Positions 25,020 to 36,008 of a stretch of DNA of 64,000 nucleotides are shown in pieces. Origin of the DNA: Troglohyphantes excavatus (lineage: Eukaryota > Arthropoda > Arachnida > Araneae > Linyphiidae); NCBI GenBank assembly GCA_963932185.1, contig OZ010673.1:60191897-60255896 (forward strand), in the 5' to 3' direction. Positions within the stretch are counted from its first letter, which is position 1. Every line of letters begins with the position of its first letter. The notes beneath the pieces were generated by a model, which was not told the DNA's origin, ran no database searches, and saw only the letters and a list, made by a program, of their open reading frames with translations. The position numbers and the translations under genes are program-made.

Positions 25020-28000
25020 ATGGATCTATCGACGATGAAAACTTGCCTACCATTCCTTCTTGTCTTCGTATTACCCGCAATGCACATTTGCAATATTCCC
25101 GTTTCCCAAGTCTTCTACAATTTTTCGTTCCAAGACAAACTCCACGAAGACTGGATTCTGAGCACTTTGGACGACGGCCACGTGATCACCTGTCTTCAGA
25201 ATTGCCGAGACAACAAGAAATGCACAGGTTTGGCCGTGAGCAACTACACAGATGAGTTCGAAAACTACACCAGAACTTGCCACACGCTGTCGACGATTGA
25301 TTTATCCCAATGCGATGACGAAGGTGCATGTAGTGCAGAGGGCATGCTTATTTACCAGGTAAGTCTCTCTCTATACACAGGACAAAGTTTGAATGTAATT
25401 AGGTTAGTTTTTTTACAGTAGAACTTCAATTATGCGAACTTCAGCTATCCGGATTAAAATAATAAAAATATGTGTTTGTTGCGGATTAATACTTGTTAAT
25501 GGTATATATTTTCAGAGCCATAGTGAACCAATTCCCTGCTATTGCTATTTTTTAACGTATGACATTATTATCTTCTAAATCACTGTAGGATTCAATTAGT
25601 GTTAATAAACTTTTATCTTTATTGTCTCAAAACTATAACTTGATCCACAATATCCACTTTGACTTGATCCACATTAGCTCTGAATGCCTCAATTTTCCGG
25701 GTCCGGGTAGCTTTGTAAAAAATAAAAATCAGAAAAATTCAAATTTTAAAAGTTTCTTATGGGATCTCAAGTTTTTCCTTCAATGCACTCTATTTTTAAC
25801 CGATTAAACAGCGCGCCAACCAAAACTGCAAAATAAAACCGTCAGAAATTTTTAATTAAAACCGTTTAATCGAGCGGCAAATCGAGAAGTTATCAATTCG
25901 ACCTTTATGTGTTTTTTATGTATGTTCGCGCAAGATTTCGGTTCTAATTCAGATATTTGCACAATTGTTTTTTGGTTGGATAGGGGATGTTTCACTTGGG
26001 AGCATTTGAAAAAAAAATATCCGATTATCTGTCATTTAACCATCCGGAATTTTCAATTAACCGAACAGTTTGAAAAAAAATATTGTCCGAATTCAAAACT
26101 TCTTTTTTTGTTGGAAAGAGAAAAATCCGCTGAGGCAAAATCTATCTGCAAAAAACAATTCGGTTATTCGGCTGTTATATATCCGGAAATGTCGATTAAC
26201 CAGAGTATTTTTAAACAATTTATCCGATTTCATAATATTCTCATTGTTTAACAGAACTTGTACAACAATGACATTTCGTTTAACCAGCCTTTATTGGAAT
26301 TTATAGAGATTGTTTTATAATTTACATTGTTGAGCACAAGTTGCTACTTGAATTTCTTGGTGAATAGTGATAGGGCGCGAAGACCCCCGCGAAATTAAAC
26401 TAAAAAGGGGAAAATAAAATAATCTTTCTAGAAAAAAAGAAAACTGACTTTAAGGAAAATGCGCTAAGAAGTAAAAAATAATTTTTAATTTTACGAACGA
26501 GTCGAAAAAATTGAATTATTTAATATCAATTTTATACTTTTTACAACTTTTTGAAGTTGGTGCCAATTTACAAAAATCATCCCTAAATTTTGGCGTTGAT
26601 TTCAAAAAGATTTAATAAGTATAAAATTGATATTAAATAATTCAATGTTTTTGGCTCGTTCTTAAAATTAAAAATGATTTTTTACTTTTTAGCGCATTTT
26701 CCTTAAAGTCGGTTTTCCTTTTTTTAGAAAGATTATTTTATTTTATGAGATCGAATATCCGTTTTGGATATGGTCCAGATTGATCCGGATAATTGGAGTA
26801 TATTTGAAAAAAGATCACGCAGGATAGCTGCGGACTGGCAACCATCGAACATGTAACTGAACTGTTTAGTTGCACGCAACTGGCTAAACGCAAATTGTAT
26901 CCGCTCATTGAGAAACTTTTAATTGCAATAAAAGAATCTTTTTTTAAAAAAGGAAAACCGACTTAAGGAAAATGAGCTAAAAAGTAAAAAACAATTTTTA
27001 ATTTTACGTACGAGTTGAAACAATTGAATTATTGAATATCAATTTTATGCTTATTAAAACTTTTTGAAATAGGCGCCGAAATTTAGGTATGATTTTTGTA
27101 AATTTGCACCAACTTCAAAAAGTTGTAATACGTATATAATTGATTATTCAATTTTTTTCAACTCGTTTGTAAAATTAAAAATTATTTTTTACTTTTTAGC
27201 GCATTTTTCTTAAGTCGGTTTTCATTTAAAAAAAAAGATTCTTTTATTTTTTCCTTTTTTAGTTTTTAATTTAGCAGAGGGCTTCGCCCATAGAGTAATG
27301 ATACAAATAGAGGAATAAAAATGCTGATTTCCGTGTGTCCATCATTGAAACCACGTAATATGTGGAAATGCCAATTCATTCATGCGCCAATATTACTTGG
27401 CAGGCCTTGGCGACTTTAAGAACTGAACGAGATCGAAGTATTGGAATATGGTTTTGTGTTTAATTTTGTATTCAAATATAGATTTTTTTAAAGAGTGGCA
27501 CAATTTAAGGCAGTTTAACAGATATATTAAGGAGATTTTTCTTACTTTGTAGTTTTGAAATAATTGCATTACGTTTTTATGTAAAAAATTTACCATAAGG
27601 AAAGTTCTTTCAATTGTTATTTTGTATACTTCAATAAGAAAATATGAATAATAAAACATGAGAAATATAAAGAGTTTCGCAACTTCGAGTATTGAACACA
27701 AATAAAATATTTTCGTTTCGTTAATGAAGAGGAAATATTTAGCGCATATTGTTTGAAAATAAGTAAATACGTACATATATGTTAAAAAGTTGAATACGGA
27801 CAGAACTCCTTATCACCAAAAAAGAAGAAAGTGCGCCAAATTTGAAACTCCTGCAGATGTCTGAACGCCAAACGTGGCAGCTCTATAACCACGTGATGTG
27901 GGTTTTTCTTTGCAATGTTGACACCGCGGCCTCACGAGAGTCTGGCATTGAAGGCGCTCTCTATTTAATATTACAACTCTCTGGCTTCGCCCCCTATTAT

Positions 28001-30047
28001 TATTCACCAAGAAATTCAAGTAACAACTTACCCTATCCATGCCAATAAATGCTGGGTGAACGAAATGTCATAGTTGAACAACTTTTGTTAAACTATGATA
28101 ACATTTTGTAATCGGATAAATTGTTTAAAACAACTCCGGTTAATCGACAATTAGGGATGTATAACAGCCGGATAACCGATTATTATTTTTTCCCTATTCA
28201 ACAAAAAAAAAAGAATTTTCGAAGTCGAACAATATATTTTGTTCAAACGGTCCTGTTAATTGAGAATTCCGGATAGTTAAATGCCGGAAAACAGGAATTT
28301 ACTTTTGTTAAACTATGATAGCATTTTGTAATCGGATAAATTGTTTAAAACAACTCCGGTTAATCGACAATTAGGGATGTATAACAGCCGGATAACCGAT
28401 TATTGATTTTTCCCTATCCAACAAAAAAAGAATTTTCGAAGTCGAACAATATATTTTGTTCAAACCGTCCTGTTAATTGAGAATTCCGGATAGTTAAATG
28501 CCGGAAAACAGGAATTTACTTTTGTTAAACTATGATAACATTTTGTAATCGGATAAATTGTTTAAAACAACTCCGGTTAATCGACAATTAGGGATGTATA
28601 ACAGCCGGATAACCGATTATTGATTTTTCCCTATCCAACAAAAAAAGAATTTTCGAAGTCGAACAATATATTTTGTTCAAACCGTCCTGTTAATTGAGAA
28701 TTCCGGATAGTTAAATGCCGGAAAACAGGAATTTACTTTTGTTAAACTATGATAACATTTTGTAATCGGATAAATTGTTTAAAACAACTCCGGTTAATCG
28801 ACAATTAGGGATGTATAACAGCCGGATAACCGATTATTGATTTTTCCCTATCCAACAAAAAAAGAATTTTCGAAGTCGAACAATATATTTTGTTCAAACC
28901 GTCCTGTTAATTGAGAATTCCGGATAGTTAAATGCCGGAAAACAGGAATTTACTTTTGTTAAACTATGATAACATTTTGTAATCGGATAAATTGTTTAAA
29001 ACAACTCCGGTTAATCGACAATTAGGGATGTATAACAGCCGGATAACCGATTATGGATTTTTCCCTATCCAACAAAAAAAGAATTTTCGAAGTCGAACAA
29101 TATATTTTGTTCAAACCGTCCTGTTAATTGAGAATTCCGGATAGTTAAATGCCGGAAAACAGGAATTTACTTTTGTTAAACTATGATAACATTTTGTAAT
29201 CGGATAAATTGTTTAAAACAACTCCGGTTAATCGACAATTAGGGATGTATAACAGCCGGATAACCGATTATGGATTTTTCCCTATCCAACAAAAAAAGAA
29301 TTTTCGAAGTCGAACAATATATTTTGTTCAAACCGTCCTGTTAATTGAGAATTCCGGATAGTTAAATGCCGGAAAACAGGAATTTACTTTTGTTAAACTA
29401 TGATAACATTTTGTAATCGGATAAATTGTTTAAAACAACTCCGGTTAATCGACAATTAGGGATGTATAACAGCCGGATAACCGATTATTGATTTTTCCCT
29501 ATCCAACAAAAAAAGAATTTTCGAAGTCGAACAATATATTTTGTTCAAACCGTCCTGTTAATTGAGAATTCCGGATAGTTAAATGCCGGAAAACAGGAAT
29601 TTACTTTTGTTAAACTATGATAACATTTTGTAATCGGATAAATTGTTTAAAACAACTCCGGTTAATCGACAATTAGGGATGTATAACAGCCGGATAACCG
29701 ATTTTGGATTTTTCCCTATCCAACAAAAAAAGAATTTTCGAAGTCGAACAATATATTTTGTTCAAACGGTCCTGTTAATTGAGAATTCCGGATAGTTAAA
29801 TGCCGGAAAATAGGATTTTTTTTTAAATGGCTCCCAAGTGAAACATCCCCTATTCATATACAAAATACCCTCTTCACAAATAAGTTAAAAAGTCAATTTT
29901 ATTAAAAAAAAATCTATTATAGACACTTATTGGGGGTTGGAAGACATATTTGGAACATCTAATGTGAATGTTGTTTTATAACACTTTTTAAGAAACTAAA
30001 ATGTTGAATTTGTAACATTATTTCTTACTATTTTACAGATAACCTGA
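25020..30047 (+). CDS. small secreted six-cysteine (PAN/apple-like) protein
   Basis: Exon 1, 25020-25358 (113 codons, phase 0, donor GTAAGT), joins exon 2 at 30039, where ATA ACC TGA ends the protein at 115 residues. A hydrophobic signal peptide is obvious; the second Met at 25035 (MKTCLPFLLVFVLPAMHIC) may be the real start. The mature part has the spacing C-x3-C-x5-C in VITCLQNCRDNKKCTGLAV, then RTCHTL, then two more cysteines. This pattern resembles PAN/apple domains, which bind protein or carbohydrate, but the match is by eye only. The paralogue at 58997 has an exon 1 of exactly the same length and phase. The 4.7-kb intron is filled by transposons and the 217-bp array. Two predicted N-glycosylation sites (NYT) are present. 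The exact ligand and role are unknown. Confidence 0.7.
25797..26400. repeat. left arm of palindromic element with a single 217-bp-type monomer
   Basis: Starting TAACCGATTAAACAGCGCGC, it matches 37876-38480. It contains AGGGGATGTTTCACTTGGGA at about 25982 and then one diverged, reverse-oriented copy of the monomer of the array at 28081-29820 (CATTTAACCATCCGGAATT onward). The reverse complement of this arm reappears at 27984-29850, so the whole region is a large inverted repeat. Confidence 0.65.
26405..26755. mobile_element. palindromic MITE (AAAATAATCTTTCT ends), copy 1
   Basis: The two halves are near-complementary: AATAAAATAATCTTTCTAG at the left and AGAAAGATTATTTTATTTT at the right, with AAAATGCGCTAAGAAGTAAAA opposed by TTACTTTTTAGCGCATTTTC. 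Other copies are at 26930-27250 and 38475-38815, with half a copy at 15892-16056. Confidence 0.65.
26930..27250. mobile_element. palindromic MITE, copy 2
   Basis: Same fold-back structure as 26405-26755, with ends AAAAGAATCTTTTTTTAAAA and AAAAAAGATTCTTTTATTTT and the opposed GAGCTAAAAAGTAAAA and TACTTTTTAGCGCATTTTTC blocks. It lies inside the larger inverted repeat between its two arms. Confidence 0.6.
27289..27983 (+). mobile_element. hAT-type MITE family CATAGAGTAATG, copy 1
   Basis: 695 bp with terminal repeats CATAGAGTAATGATA and (inward from the right) CAGAGAGTTGTAATA. A perfect 8-bp target duplication GCTTCGCC lies at 27281-27288 and 27984-27991. It inserted into the GGGCTTCGCCCC region of the palindromic element, so it is younger than that element. 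Copy 2 is at 50579-51262 in the same orientation. A 127-codon minus-strand frame occurs in both copies but is of very low complexity and unlikely to be a protein. Confidence 0.9.
28081..29820. repeat. 217-bp tandem array, eight units
   Basis: Units begin ACTTTTGTTAAACTATGATA at 28081, 28301, 28518, 28735, 28952, 29169, 29386 and 29603. The first period is 220 bp and the rest are exactly 217 bp. Units 2-8 are almost identical, differing at a few sites such as GATTATTGATTT versus GATTATGGATTT and AAACCGTCC versus AAACGGTCC. Each contains GCCGGATAACCGATTAT and CCGGATAGTTAAATGCCGG. Single diverged monomers in reverse orientation are at 26030-26280 and 38100-38340. The array lies in the intron of the gene starting at 25020. 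Confidence 0.95.
29821..30038. other. right terminus of the palindromic element and exon-2 acceptor region
   Basis: CTCCCAAGTGAAACATCCCC at about 29831-29850 is the reverse complement of the sequence at 25985-26003. Both outer edges of the inverted repeat abut TA. The acceptor TACTATTTTACAG for exon 2 of the six-cysteine gene ends at 30038. Confidence 0.55.
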
Positions 30048-31094
30048 GAAACCATGTGCAAGAATTTTCTACTGTGGATTTGCAGTGAATATTTAAACGA
30101 AGATTTTCAAAGAACTAATAGGTTCAATTTAATTTTCAAAGGATTGTAAAACTAGTTAATATAGGTTCTCTGTTTGTTCGTGCACATACATTACTTTAAA
30201 TTAAAGAGTAGACATACATATACTTTTTAAGACATACATATACTATTTAATTTATCTTGAAATGTCGATAGAAAATATTTTTTCTTACACAAATTATATT
30301 AAACTAAAATGCCCGTGCGATAATTATCGCATAAACAGCAACAACCCCCCCTCCCCCACCACACACACATCAAACTAATTCCTTTTGAAAAAATAATAAA
30401 AATTTAACGCTTCTGCTTATTCATAGATGGCAGCATTGTCAACGGTTTGTTTAAAAAAACATGTTTAAATGCATTTTTTTAAACACTTGATATTTATGAG
30501 AGAACGTATGATTCGTCACTGCTGTTGAAAGTTATCCTTATTTTGATACCTCTTGTGTTAAGATCGGTTGCGTCTAATGGACGTAAACGGGATCTTTACT
30601 AAAGAAATAATATATAGGATGATTATGTCGCGAAATGTTGGACATTTTATTGTCAGCACTGAAATTGGTAATTATAAGGAAATGTAAGTTGTATTTATGA
30701 AATTATTATTTAAAAGTTTAAGAACTCTCATTGAATGTGTATGAACTTGTATAAACGAATAAGGGAGGTTCATAGAAATGCATGCATCTACCAAATGATT
30801 TTGAGTTTTTCCTCAATTTGCGAATTTATGACATGTTTGTTTTTGCATGCACGTTTCTTATATACACTGTTAAAAATTATTACGACCCTGAATCTAAATT
30901 TGGTATCCATTTAGCCAACATTTCGTGCTTAATTTCACCATTTACGGTGCTACCACGGATATTATTTAAACGTTCCACCAAAACTCATAACGTTGCATAA
31001 AACTCAAAATCCGAGTTTTCTTAGTAGTTTAGTAGTAATATTTTTGTAGCAAAGCTGGAAATCCTTCGATCGCAAGATGACAACTGTTTTACTT

Positions 31095-31175
31095 TTCTTT
31101 ATCAAGCCCACCGACCGGGCTCGAACTAGGAATCCTCTGATTCATAACTGTACGCCTTTATCCCCACTAGGCTTT
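31095..31175 (-). repeat. tRNA-like sequence (probable SINE head or pseudogene)
   Basis: The minus strand reads AGTGGGGATAAAGGCG, then GATTCCTAGTTCGAGCCCGG, resembling tRNA A and B boxes at normal spacing. Pairing of the acceptor stem is not convincing, so I do not call a functional tRNA. Other tRNA-like sequences with GTTCGA(T/A)TC occur inside repeats at 35080-35150, 55240-55290 and 55745-55800. Confidence 0.35.
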
Positions 31176-31381
31176 TTTCGTTGCTTTCTTTCTTGCATCG
31201 GATTCCTCGGCTTGTTGATATAGGGACAGCAAACATTTCAGTTGGAGTTAAAGAGGTTGAACCAATTATCGGTGAAACCCCCGCTTTTTTCCTATAAAGG
31301 ATTTTTTGTTCAACCTTGATTCCACCATAATATGATGTAATTTGCTGCAGACCTCTGTTTTGCACTAAAACATGGTACATC

Positions 31382-31552
31382 GTTGAACTGAATTTTTTAA
31401 AAGTGTAGTTTACATTGCCAGGGAAATCAGAGAATAGTTCCCGAGATTTAATATTTGTGTTTATCCGAACTTTTATGTAATGACGCTGGTAAAATTAAAT
31501 GAAGGCATTATCAAATAGAAAAACTTCAACCAAAAAGCCTTTTAAATCAACT
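31382..31552 (+). repeat. extra copy of the His-rich gene 5' flank
   Basis: It matches 32083-32265 and 33900-34050 (GTAGTTTACATTGCCAGGGA, CTGGTAAAATTAAATGAAGG, AAAAGCC). No TATA box or coding exon follows, because the dispersed repeat at 31625-32075 intervenes. Confidence 0.65.
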
Positions 31553-31624
31553 GTAATTATTACAAATAAAATAATATTGAAATTCGTAGTTGATGCAAAT
31601 GAACTAATAATAATAATTTTTTTT

Positions 31625-32075
31625 GTTAAAAATACTAACTATTTTTAAAAATTAGCTATCAACTATTACTACAGTAGACTAAGGTGGTAATGTACGTTCC
31701 AATTAGTAATTAAATCAACCACATAAGAAACCACTTAAAATAGTTTTCGAGTCACTAATGACGCCATTTAAATTTGGAGGCAGTATGCGAGTTGTATAGG
31801 TCTGTGGTACTTGAAATCAAATATTTTTGTTTACAATTTATTGTAGATATAAATTTTATTTCTAAAAATAAAATTAAATTTATGTTCTTGATTTCGCAAA
31901 GTTTTGACCCTCAACTTGAGACAAAAGGAAAATCTTATGAGAAACGTCATTTCAGCAAAGAATGTAGAAATAAGGATTGGTTGCCAAAACTAGAAATATA
32001 AACAATCTGTTTCGTCTAACGCCTTAGGGCCTCACTACACTTCCCCTTACGAACATTGCTTTACACTCATTTTTG
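31625..32075. repeat. dispersed repeat, copy 2
   Basis: Same orientation and content as 23745-24180. It interrupts the 5' flank of the first His-rich peptide gene, with copies of ATCGTTGAACTGAA on both sides (31379 and 32079). Confidence 0.6.
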
Positions 32076-32443
32076 TGGTGTATCGTTGAACTGAAATTTT
32101 TAACATTGTAGTTTACATTGCCAGGGAAATCGGAGAAAGATTCCTTTGAAGCCCCCGAGATTTAATATTCGTGTTTATCTGAACTTTTACGTTATGACAC
32201 TGGTAAAATTAAAGGAAGGCATTATGAAATAAAAAAACTTCAACAAAAAAGCCTTACAAATCAACTTTAAGCTAAACGAACATTAATTTACGATTCCTTG
32301 CATCTGAACAAAAGCTCTTGAGCAATTCAATTTTTCATCCATTTGCTGTTGGCAGGAATAAACGCATATGTTTTAATTGTTTTACTGTAAGCAACATAAA
32401 CTATTTCCTTATTCCCATTGCACAAATCATTTATAAGCGATGC

Positions 32444-32451
32444 TATAAAAA
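32444..32451 (+). promoter_or_regulatory. TATA box of His-rich peptide gene 1
   Basis: TATAAAAA lies 101 bp upstream of the ATG. The sequence around it (AGCGATGCTATAAAAACACC) is identical at 34222-34241 in the duplicate. Transcription should start about 30 bp downstream, giving a short 5' leader without intron. Confidence 0.75.
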
Positions 32452-32544
32452 CACCACAACCTACTTCAAAACACATCCAGCCGGATACATCAGTTGCTTT
32501 GCGCCGTATCTACTATCCACCACCAAAGCATTCCCCCATACAAG

Positions 32545-32733
32545 ATGGCGAGCTACAGATTCCTCTGCCTTTTGATTGCAGTGGCCTGCGTGATCTCTGC
32601 TGTAGCATACGTTGAAGCTGAGCCTCACCACGGACATCACCACAAAAGAGTGACCAGGGGCGTTCGATTTGTTGATGAAGCAGCAGTACAAACGGGAGAT
32701 GTCAATGTGAATGTCGACATGGATGGTCGTTGA
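32545..32733 (+). CDS. His-rich secreted peptide precursor, copy 1
   Basis: A single-exon gene of 62 codons. Residues 1-25 (MASYRFLCLLIAVACVISAV..VEA) are a signal peptide. Residues 26-35, EPHHGHHHKR, form a His-rich propeptide ending in a dibasic KR cleavage site. The predicted mature peptide is 27 residues, VTRGVRF... to ...VNVNVDMDGR; the final Gly-Arg could be trimmed to a C-terminal amide. It has no cysteines after the signal, so it is linear. Copy 2 at 34328 shares all but the middle of the mature peptide. The start ATG is fixed by a TATA box 101 bp upstream and conservation in both copies. I do not recognise the family; an antimicrobial, venom or signalling peptide would all fit. Confidence 0.85.
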   Translation: MASYRFLCLLIAVACVISAVAYVEAEPHHGHHHKRVTRGVRFVDEAAVQTGDVNVNVDMDGR

Positions 32734-34226
32734 CCAAGTAACATCGAAGCCTCATCGTACAGAAATCGAACAATAGTGAAGGGTGCATCTATTTACGTAT
32801 AGTCTTCTGTGAACCGGACAATTCAAGTTCCATATAGTGTCGTTACCTACATATAAGTTCTCGTCAAGAAATAATGCTTAGAATAAGTAATAACGATGAA
32901 GAATTAGTAATTTGGCTTTAATTGATTAATTCCTATTTAAAATGTTATCTAAAATGTCTTATCGGGATGTTTTGTTTGAAAGAAGCAATAAAATCTGATG
33001 AGTGTTTTCATAGTTTTTTTTTTTCCTAGGTGATACCAATTCTTCAGATGTCGTAACTGGACTTATAAGATATTTAAAAGATACTAATATGTTTGAATGT
33101 AGTTAGGAAGAAAGGGATTATTCAATGACTATCATGCCTGTCGATAACTTCCGCATGAATACCCCCTTTCCCACACCACACACCTATTCGTTAAAGCCAA
33201 AAAATAAAATGTTGAACGTCTGTTCATAAATAGCAGCATTATCAATGACATGATTAAAACAAAAAACGTTTTATTTTTAGAAATCAAATTAGTATTTATA
33301 AGAAAATATAATTTATATTTATGAAATTATTATTTATTAGTTTAGGAACTCTCATTGAATGTTTGCTAACTGGTATAAATTTAGTTCATTACGGAAAATA
33401 AATGTTTTAGTATTTTAAATTGTGTCATATGTTGCGTTTGATTTTTTGTAAATTTTGAAACTAACTAAATTTTATTTACCGCTGTTACATTTTTTTGATC
33501 ACTTATACATTTGATGTGTATATTATTATGTATAAGTAGGATATGGTAAACAAATTAAATGACTAATTAAAAAAAATACACATATTTAATTTAAATTGTT
33601 GTCATAAAGAAGTATTTGACATGATTTGTTAATATTTCTAAATGCGATATTCTAGGAGAGTACATGCAAAAGCAAACATATCAACAATATAAAAATGAGA
33701 CAAACATTGAAATTAAAAAAAACCCGGTGATTTCTATCCGTTATCGTACACCAAACAATTTCCAAAAATATCCTTTTCATTTTAGATCTTGGAAGTTCGA
33801 AGGTTCATAGAAATGCATGCATCTGCCAAACAATTTCGAGGTTTTCCTCGATTTGCGAATTTTTTACATGTTTGATTTTGCACGCACGTTCTTTATGTAG
33901 TGTACATTACCAGGAAAAATGGTTCCTTAGTAGTTCCCGAGATTAAATATTCGTCTTTATCTGAACTTTTATGTAATAACACTGGTAAAGTTAAATGAAG
34001 GCATCATCAAATAGAATAACCACAACAAAAAAAGCCTTTCAAATCAACTATAAACTAAAGGAGCATTAATTAACGATTCCGTGCATCTGAACAAAAGCAC
34101 TTGAGCAATTCAATTTTTTACCCATTTCCTGTAGGTAGGAATAAACGCATATGTTTTAATTGTTTTTCTGTAAGCACCATAAACTATTTCCTTATTCCCA
34201 TTGCACAAATCATTCATAAGCGATGC

Positions 34227-34234
34227 TATAAAAA
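34227..34234 (+). promoter_or_regulatory. TATA box of His-rich peptide gene 2
   Basis: TATAAAAA, 101 bp before the ATG at 34328, in the same conserved context as the copy at 32444. Confidence 0.75.
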
Positions 34235-34327
34235 CACCACAACCTACTTCAAAACACATCCAGCCGGATACAACAGCTACCTTGCGCCGTACCTCCAATC
34301 CAATACCAAAGCATTCCCCCATACAAG

Positions 34328-34516
34328 ATGGCGAGCTACAGATTCCTCTGCCTTCTGATTGCAGTGGCCTGCGTGATCTCTGCTGTAGCATTCGTTGAAG
34401 CTGAGCCTCACCACGGACATCACCACAAACGGGTGACCAGGAGCATTTCAAATATTGGTGACCCAGAACCACAATCGGGAGATGTCAATGTGAATGTCGA
34501 CATGGAGGGTCGTTGA
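34328..34516 (+). CDS. His-rich secreted peptide precursor, copy 2
   Basis: 62 codons, same architecture as copy 1: signal peptide 1-25, propeptide EPHHGHHHKR 26-35, then a 27-residue mature region. Against copy 1 the signal and propeptide differ only at residue 22 (Y to F) and by silent changes such as AGA to CGG for Arg35. Residues 39-50 are almost entirely replaced (SISNIGDPEPQS instead of GVRFVDEAAVQT), and the tail GDVNVNVDMEGR differs by one conservative change. The contrast suggests diversifying selection or a small replacement in the mature part. Function unknown. Confidence 0.85.
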   Translation: MASYRFLCLLIAVACVISAVAFVEAEPHHGHHHKRVTRSISNIGDPEPQSGDVNVNVDMEGR

Positions 34517-34874
34517 CCAAGTAATATCGAAGCCTCGCCGTGCGAAAATCGAACAGTACTGAGGGATGCGTCTATTTATGTATAGTCCTCTGTGAACGGG
34601 ACAATCCAAGTTTCATATAGTGTCGTTACCTAAATAAAAGTTCTCGTCAAGAAATAATGTTTAGAATAAGTAATAACGACGAAGAATTAGTAATTTGACT
34701 TTAATTGATTAATTCATATTTAAAATTGCCTTGTCGGGATGTTTTGTTTGAAAGAAGCAATAAAATCTAATGAGAGTTTTCATTGTTGATTGTTTTCCTA
34801 TAAGGGGATTCCCATTATTCAGATGTCGTACCTGGACTTACAAGATAGTAAAATGAAAATAATTTTCTTGAATA

Positions 34875-35160
34875 CACTGTTAAAAAAGTGTATTCAAAAA
34901 TAAGTAAAATTTACTCATTTTTGATTGCATTCGAATCTTATTGTAGCTGCGAATACATAAATTTCATTTTTGAAAAAGACATGTACTCAAAAATGAGTAA
35001 AAATTAATAGAAAGAGCAGTTGAATACATAGGCTGTCTTCCTAAATAACTTTCAATAAATATCGACAATTACATCTTAGACCCGGAATCGAACACAGGTC
35101 TGCAGCACCGCTGTCTACAGTTTTATCCGTTAAGTTATCAAGGCGACGCGAAGATATAAT
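34875..35160. mobile_element. CACTGTTAAAAA-ended MITE, truncated copy
   Basis: It begins after TA with CACTGTTAAAAAAGTGTATT, continues with AAAATGAGTAAAAATT and a tRNA-like segment (CGGAATCGAACACAGG on the plus strand). The other end is lost. Full-length relatives are at 54881-55629 and 59429-60021. Confidence 0.6.
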
Positions 35161-35395
35161 CATAAATTAATGATTTTTGATTAAGCTAAGGATTAATTTG
35201 AAGATATTTTTTTATCTGAAAGTGTAGCATACATTGGACGCGGCCTAGTTCTAGGCCAATTGGGGGTCCGGGAACTTATTTTAGTTAGAGATTTAGACTG
35301 ATTTTAGGCAGAGATTTAGACTGATTAACATTCAAGGTGTAACACACTTGCTAGGTTATTATTTTTGTGCAGCCTATGGAGGTTTGAGAGTCACT

Positions 35396-35552
35396 GATTG
35401 CACTTACCCTGTTACCAGGGGTAAGTGCAATCAGTTAGTTGCACTTACCCCAGCAATCAATTAGTTGAATTTACCCCTGCAATCAATTAGTGCACTTACC
35501 CCTGCAATCAATTAGTTGCACTTACCCCTGATACTAGGGGTAAGTGCAACTA
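35396..35552. repeat. paired hairpins around a short tandem repeat
   Basis: The left hairpin GATTGCACTTACCC...GGGTAAGTGCAATC (35396-35432) and right hairpin GTTGCACTTACCCCT...AGGGGTAAGTGCAAC (35516-35551) are perfect. Between them GCACTTACCCCTGCAATCAA-type units of about 26 bp repeat three times. Another TTGCACTTACCCC stands alone at 35717-35729, so the right hairpin may also be one end of a 200-bp MITE (35537-35729). Confidence 0.75.
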
Positions 35553-36008
35553 ACGGACACTGAAAAACCAAATAAAAAAAAACTTAAAAATCAATGGTAG
35601 ATGATAGAAAAATAATCTAATTGCAAGATCTTGTAAGCTAAATTACCCTAAATGGTGCGTGTGTTGAGTCACTCACTCACTTTTATAGTTTTCTCTCTTA
35701 AAAATAGAAAATAAATTGCACTTACCCCATTTTACTTTATTTCATTTTTGTGGGAATCGCGTTTGCTTAATAAAGAACATTAATAATAAAACCCACTTTT
35801 CACTTAATACATAAATAGAGATAACGCAAATACAAAAAATGGCACAGAAAGCTATTTTGTTGAAGAAAAACTGGTTATAGTGCATCTTTTAGTTATCGTC
35901 ACATAGTTAGCGTCATTCAGCTCTTACCGTGAGATCAAATCTTGACCGGAATTACAAAGAACAATTCGTTAATAATTATTATTAATTACTAATCTATAAC
36001 TCTATGGG

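Larger units (their letters stand above)
25417..26812. mobile_element. possible pogo/Tigger-like element remnant
   Basis: The left end, after TTTTTTA, reads CAGTAGAACTTCAATTATGC, close to the CAGTNRAAC-TTATCCG style of pogo/Tigger termini. At 26790-26812 the reverse complement reads ATACTCCAATTATCCGGATC. Several nested repeats lie in between, so the extent is uncertain. Confidence 0.35.
30290..34830 (+). repeat. tandem duplication carrying the His-rich peptide genes
   Basis: Unit 1 is roughly 30290-33020 and unit 2 roughly 33120-34800. Shared landmarks: the CCCACACCACACAC-like stretch (30350, 33170), TTCATAGAAATGCATGCATC (30769, 33803), the 5' block at 32083/33900, the TATA box, the 62-codon gene and the 3' flank AGAAATAATG(C/T)TTAGAATAA. 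Unit 1 is longer because it holds an inserted dispersed repeat (31625-32075) and an extra copy of the 5' block. Confidence 0.8.

Noticed and set aside
25907..26251. 114-codon plus-strand frame in the intron of the gene at 25020
   Set aside because: It spans the left arm of the palindromic element and a satellite monomer; the copy at 37876 does not keep the frame.
27393..27776. 127-codon minus-strand frame, also present at 50758-51066
   Set aside because: It lies wholly within a hAT MITE and is of low complexity; its presence twice reflects element copies.
31095..31175. Functional tRNA gene
   Set aside because: Box-like sequences are present, but I could not form a convincing acceptor stem, and similar cores sit inside dispersed repeats.
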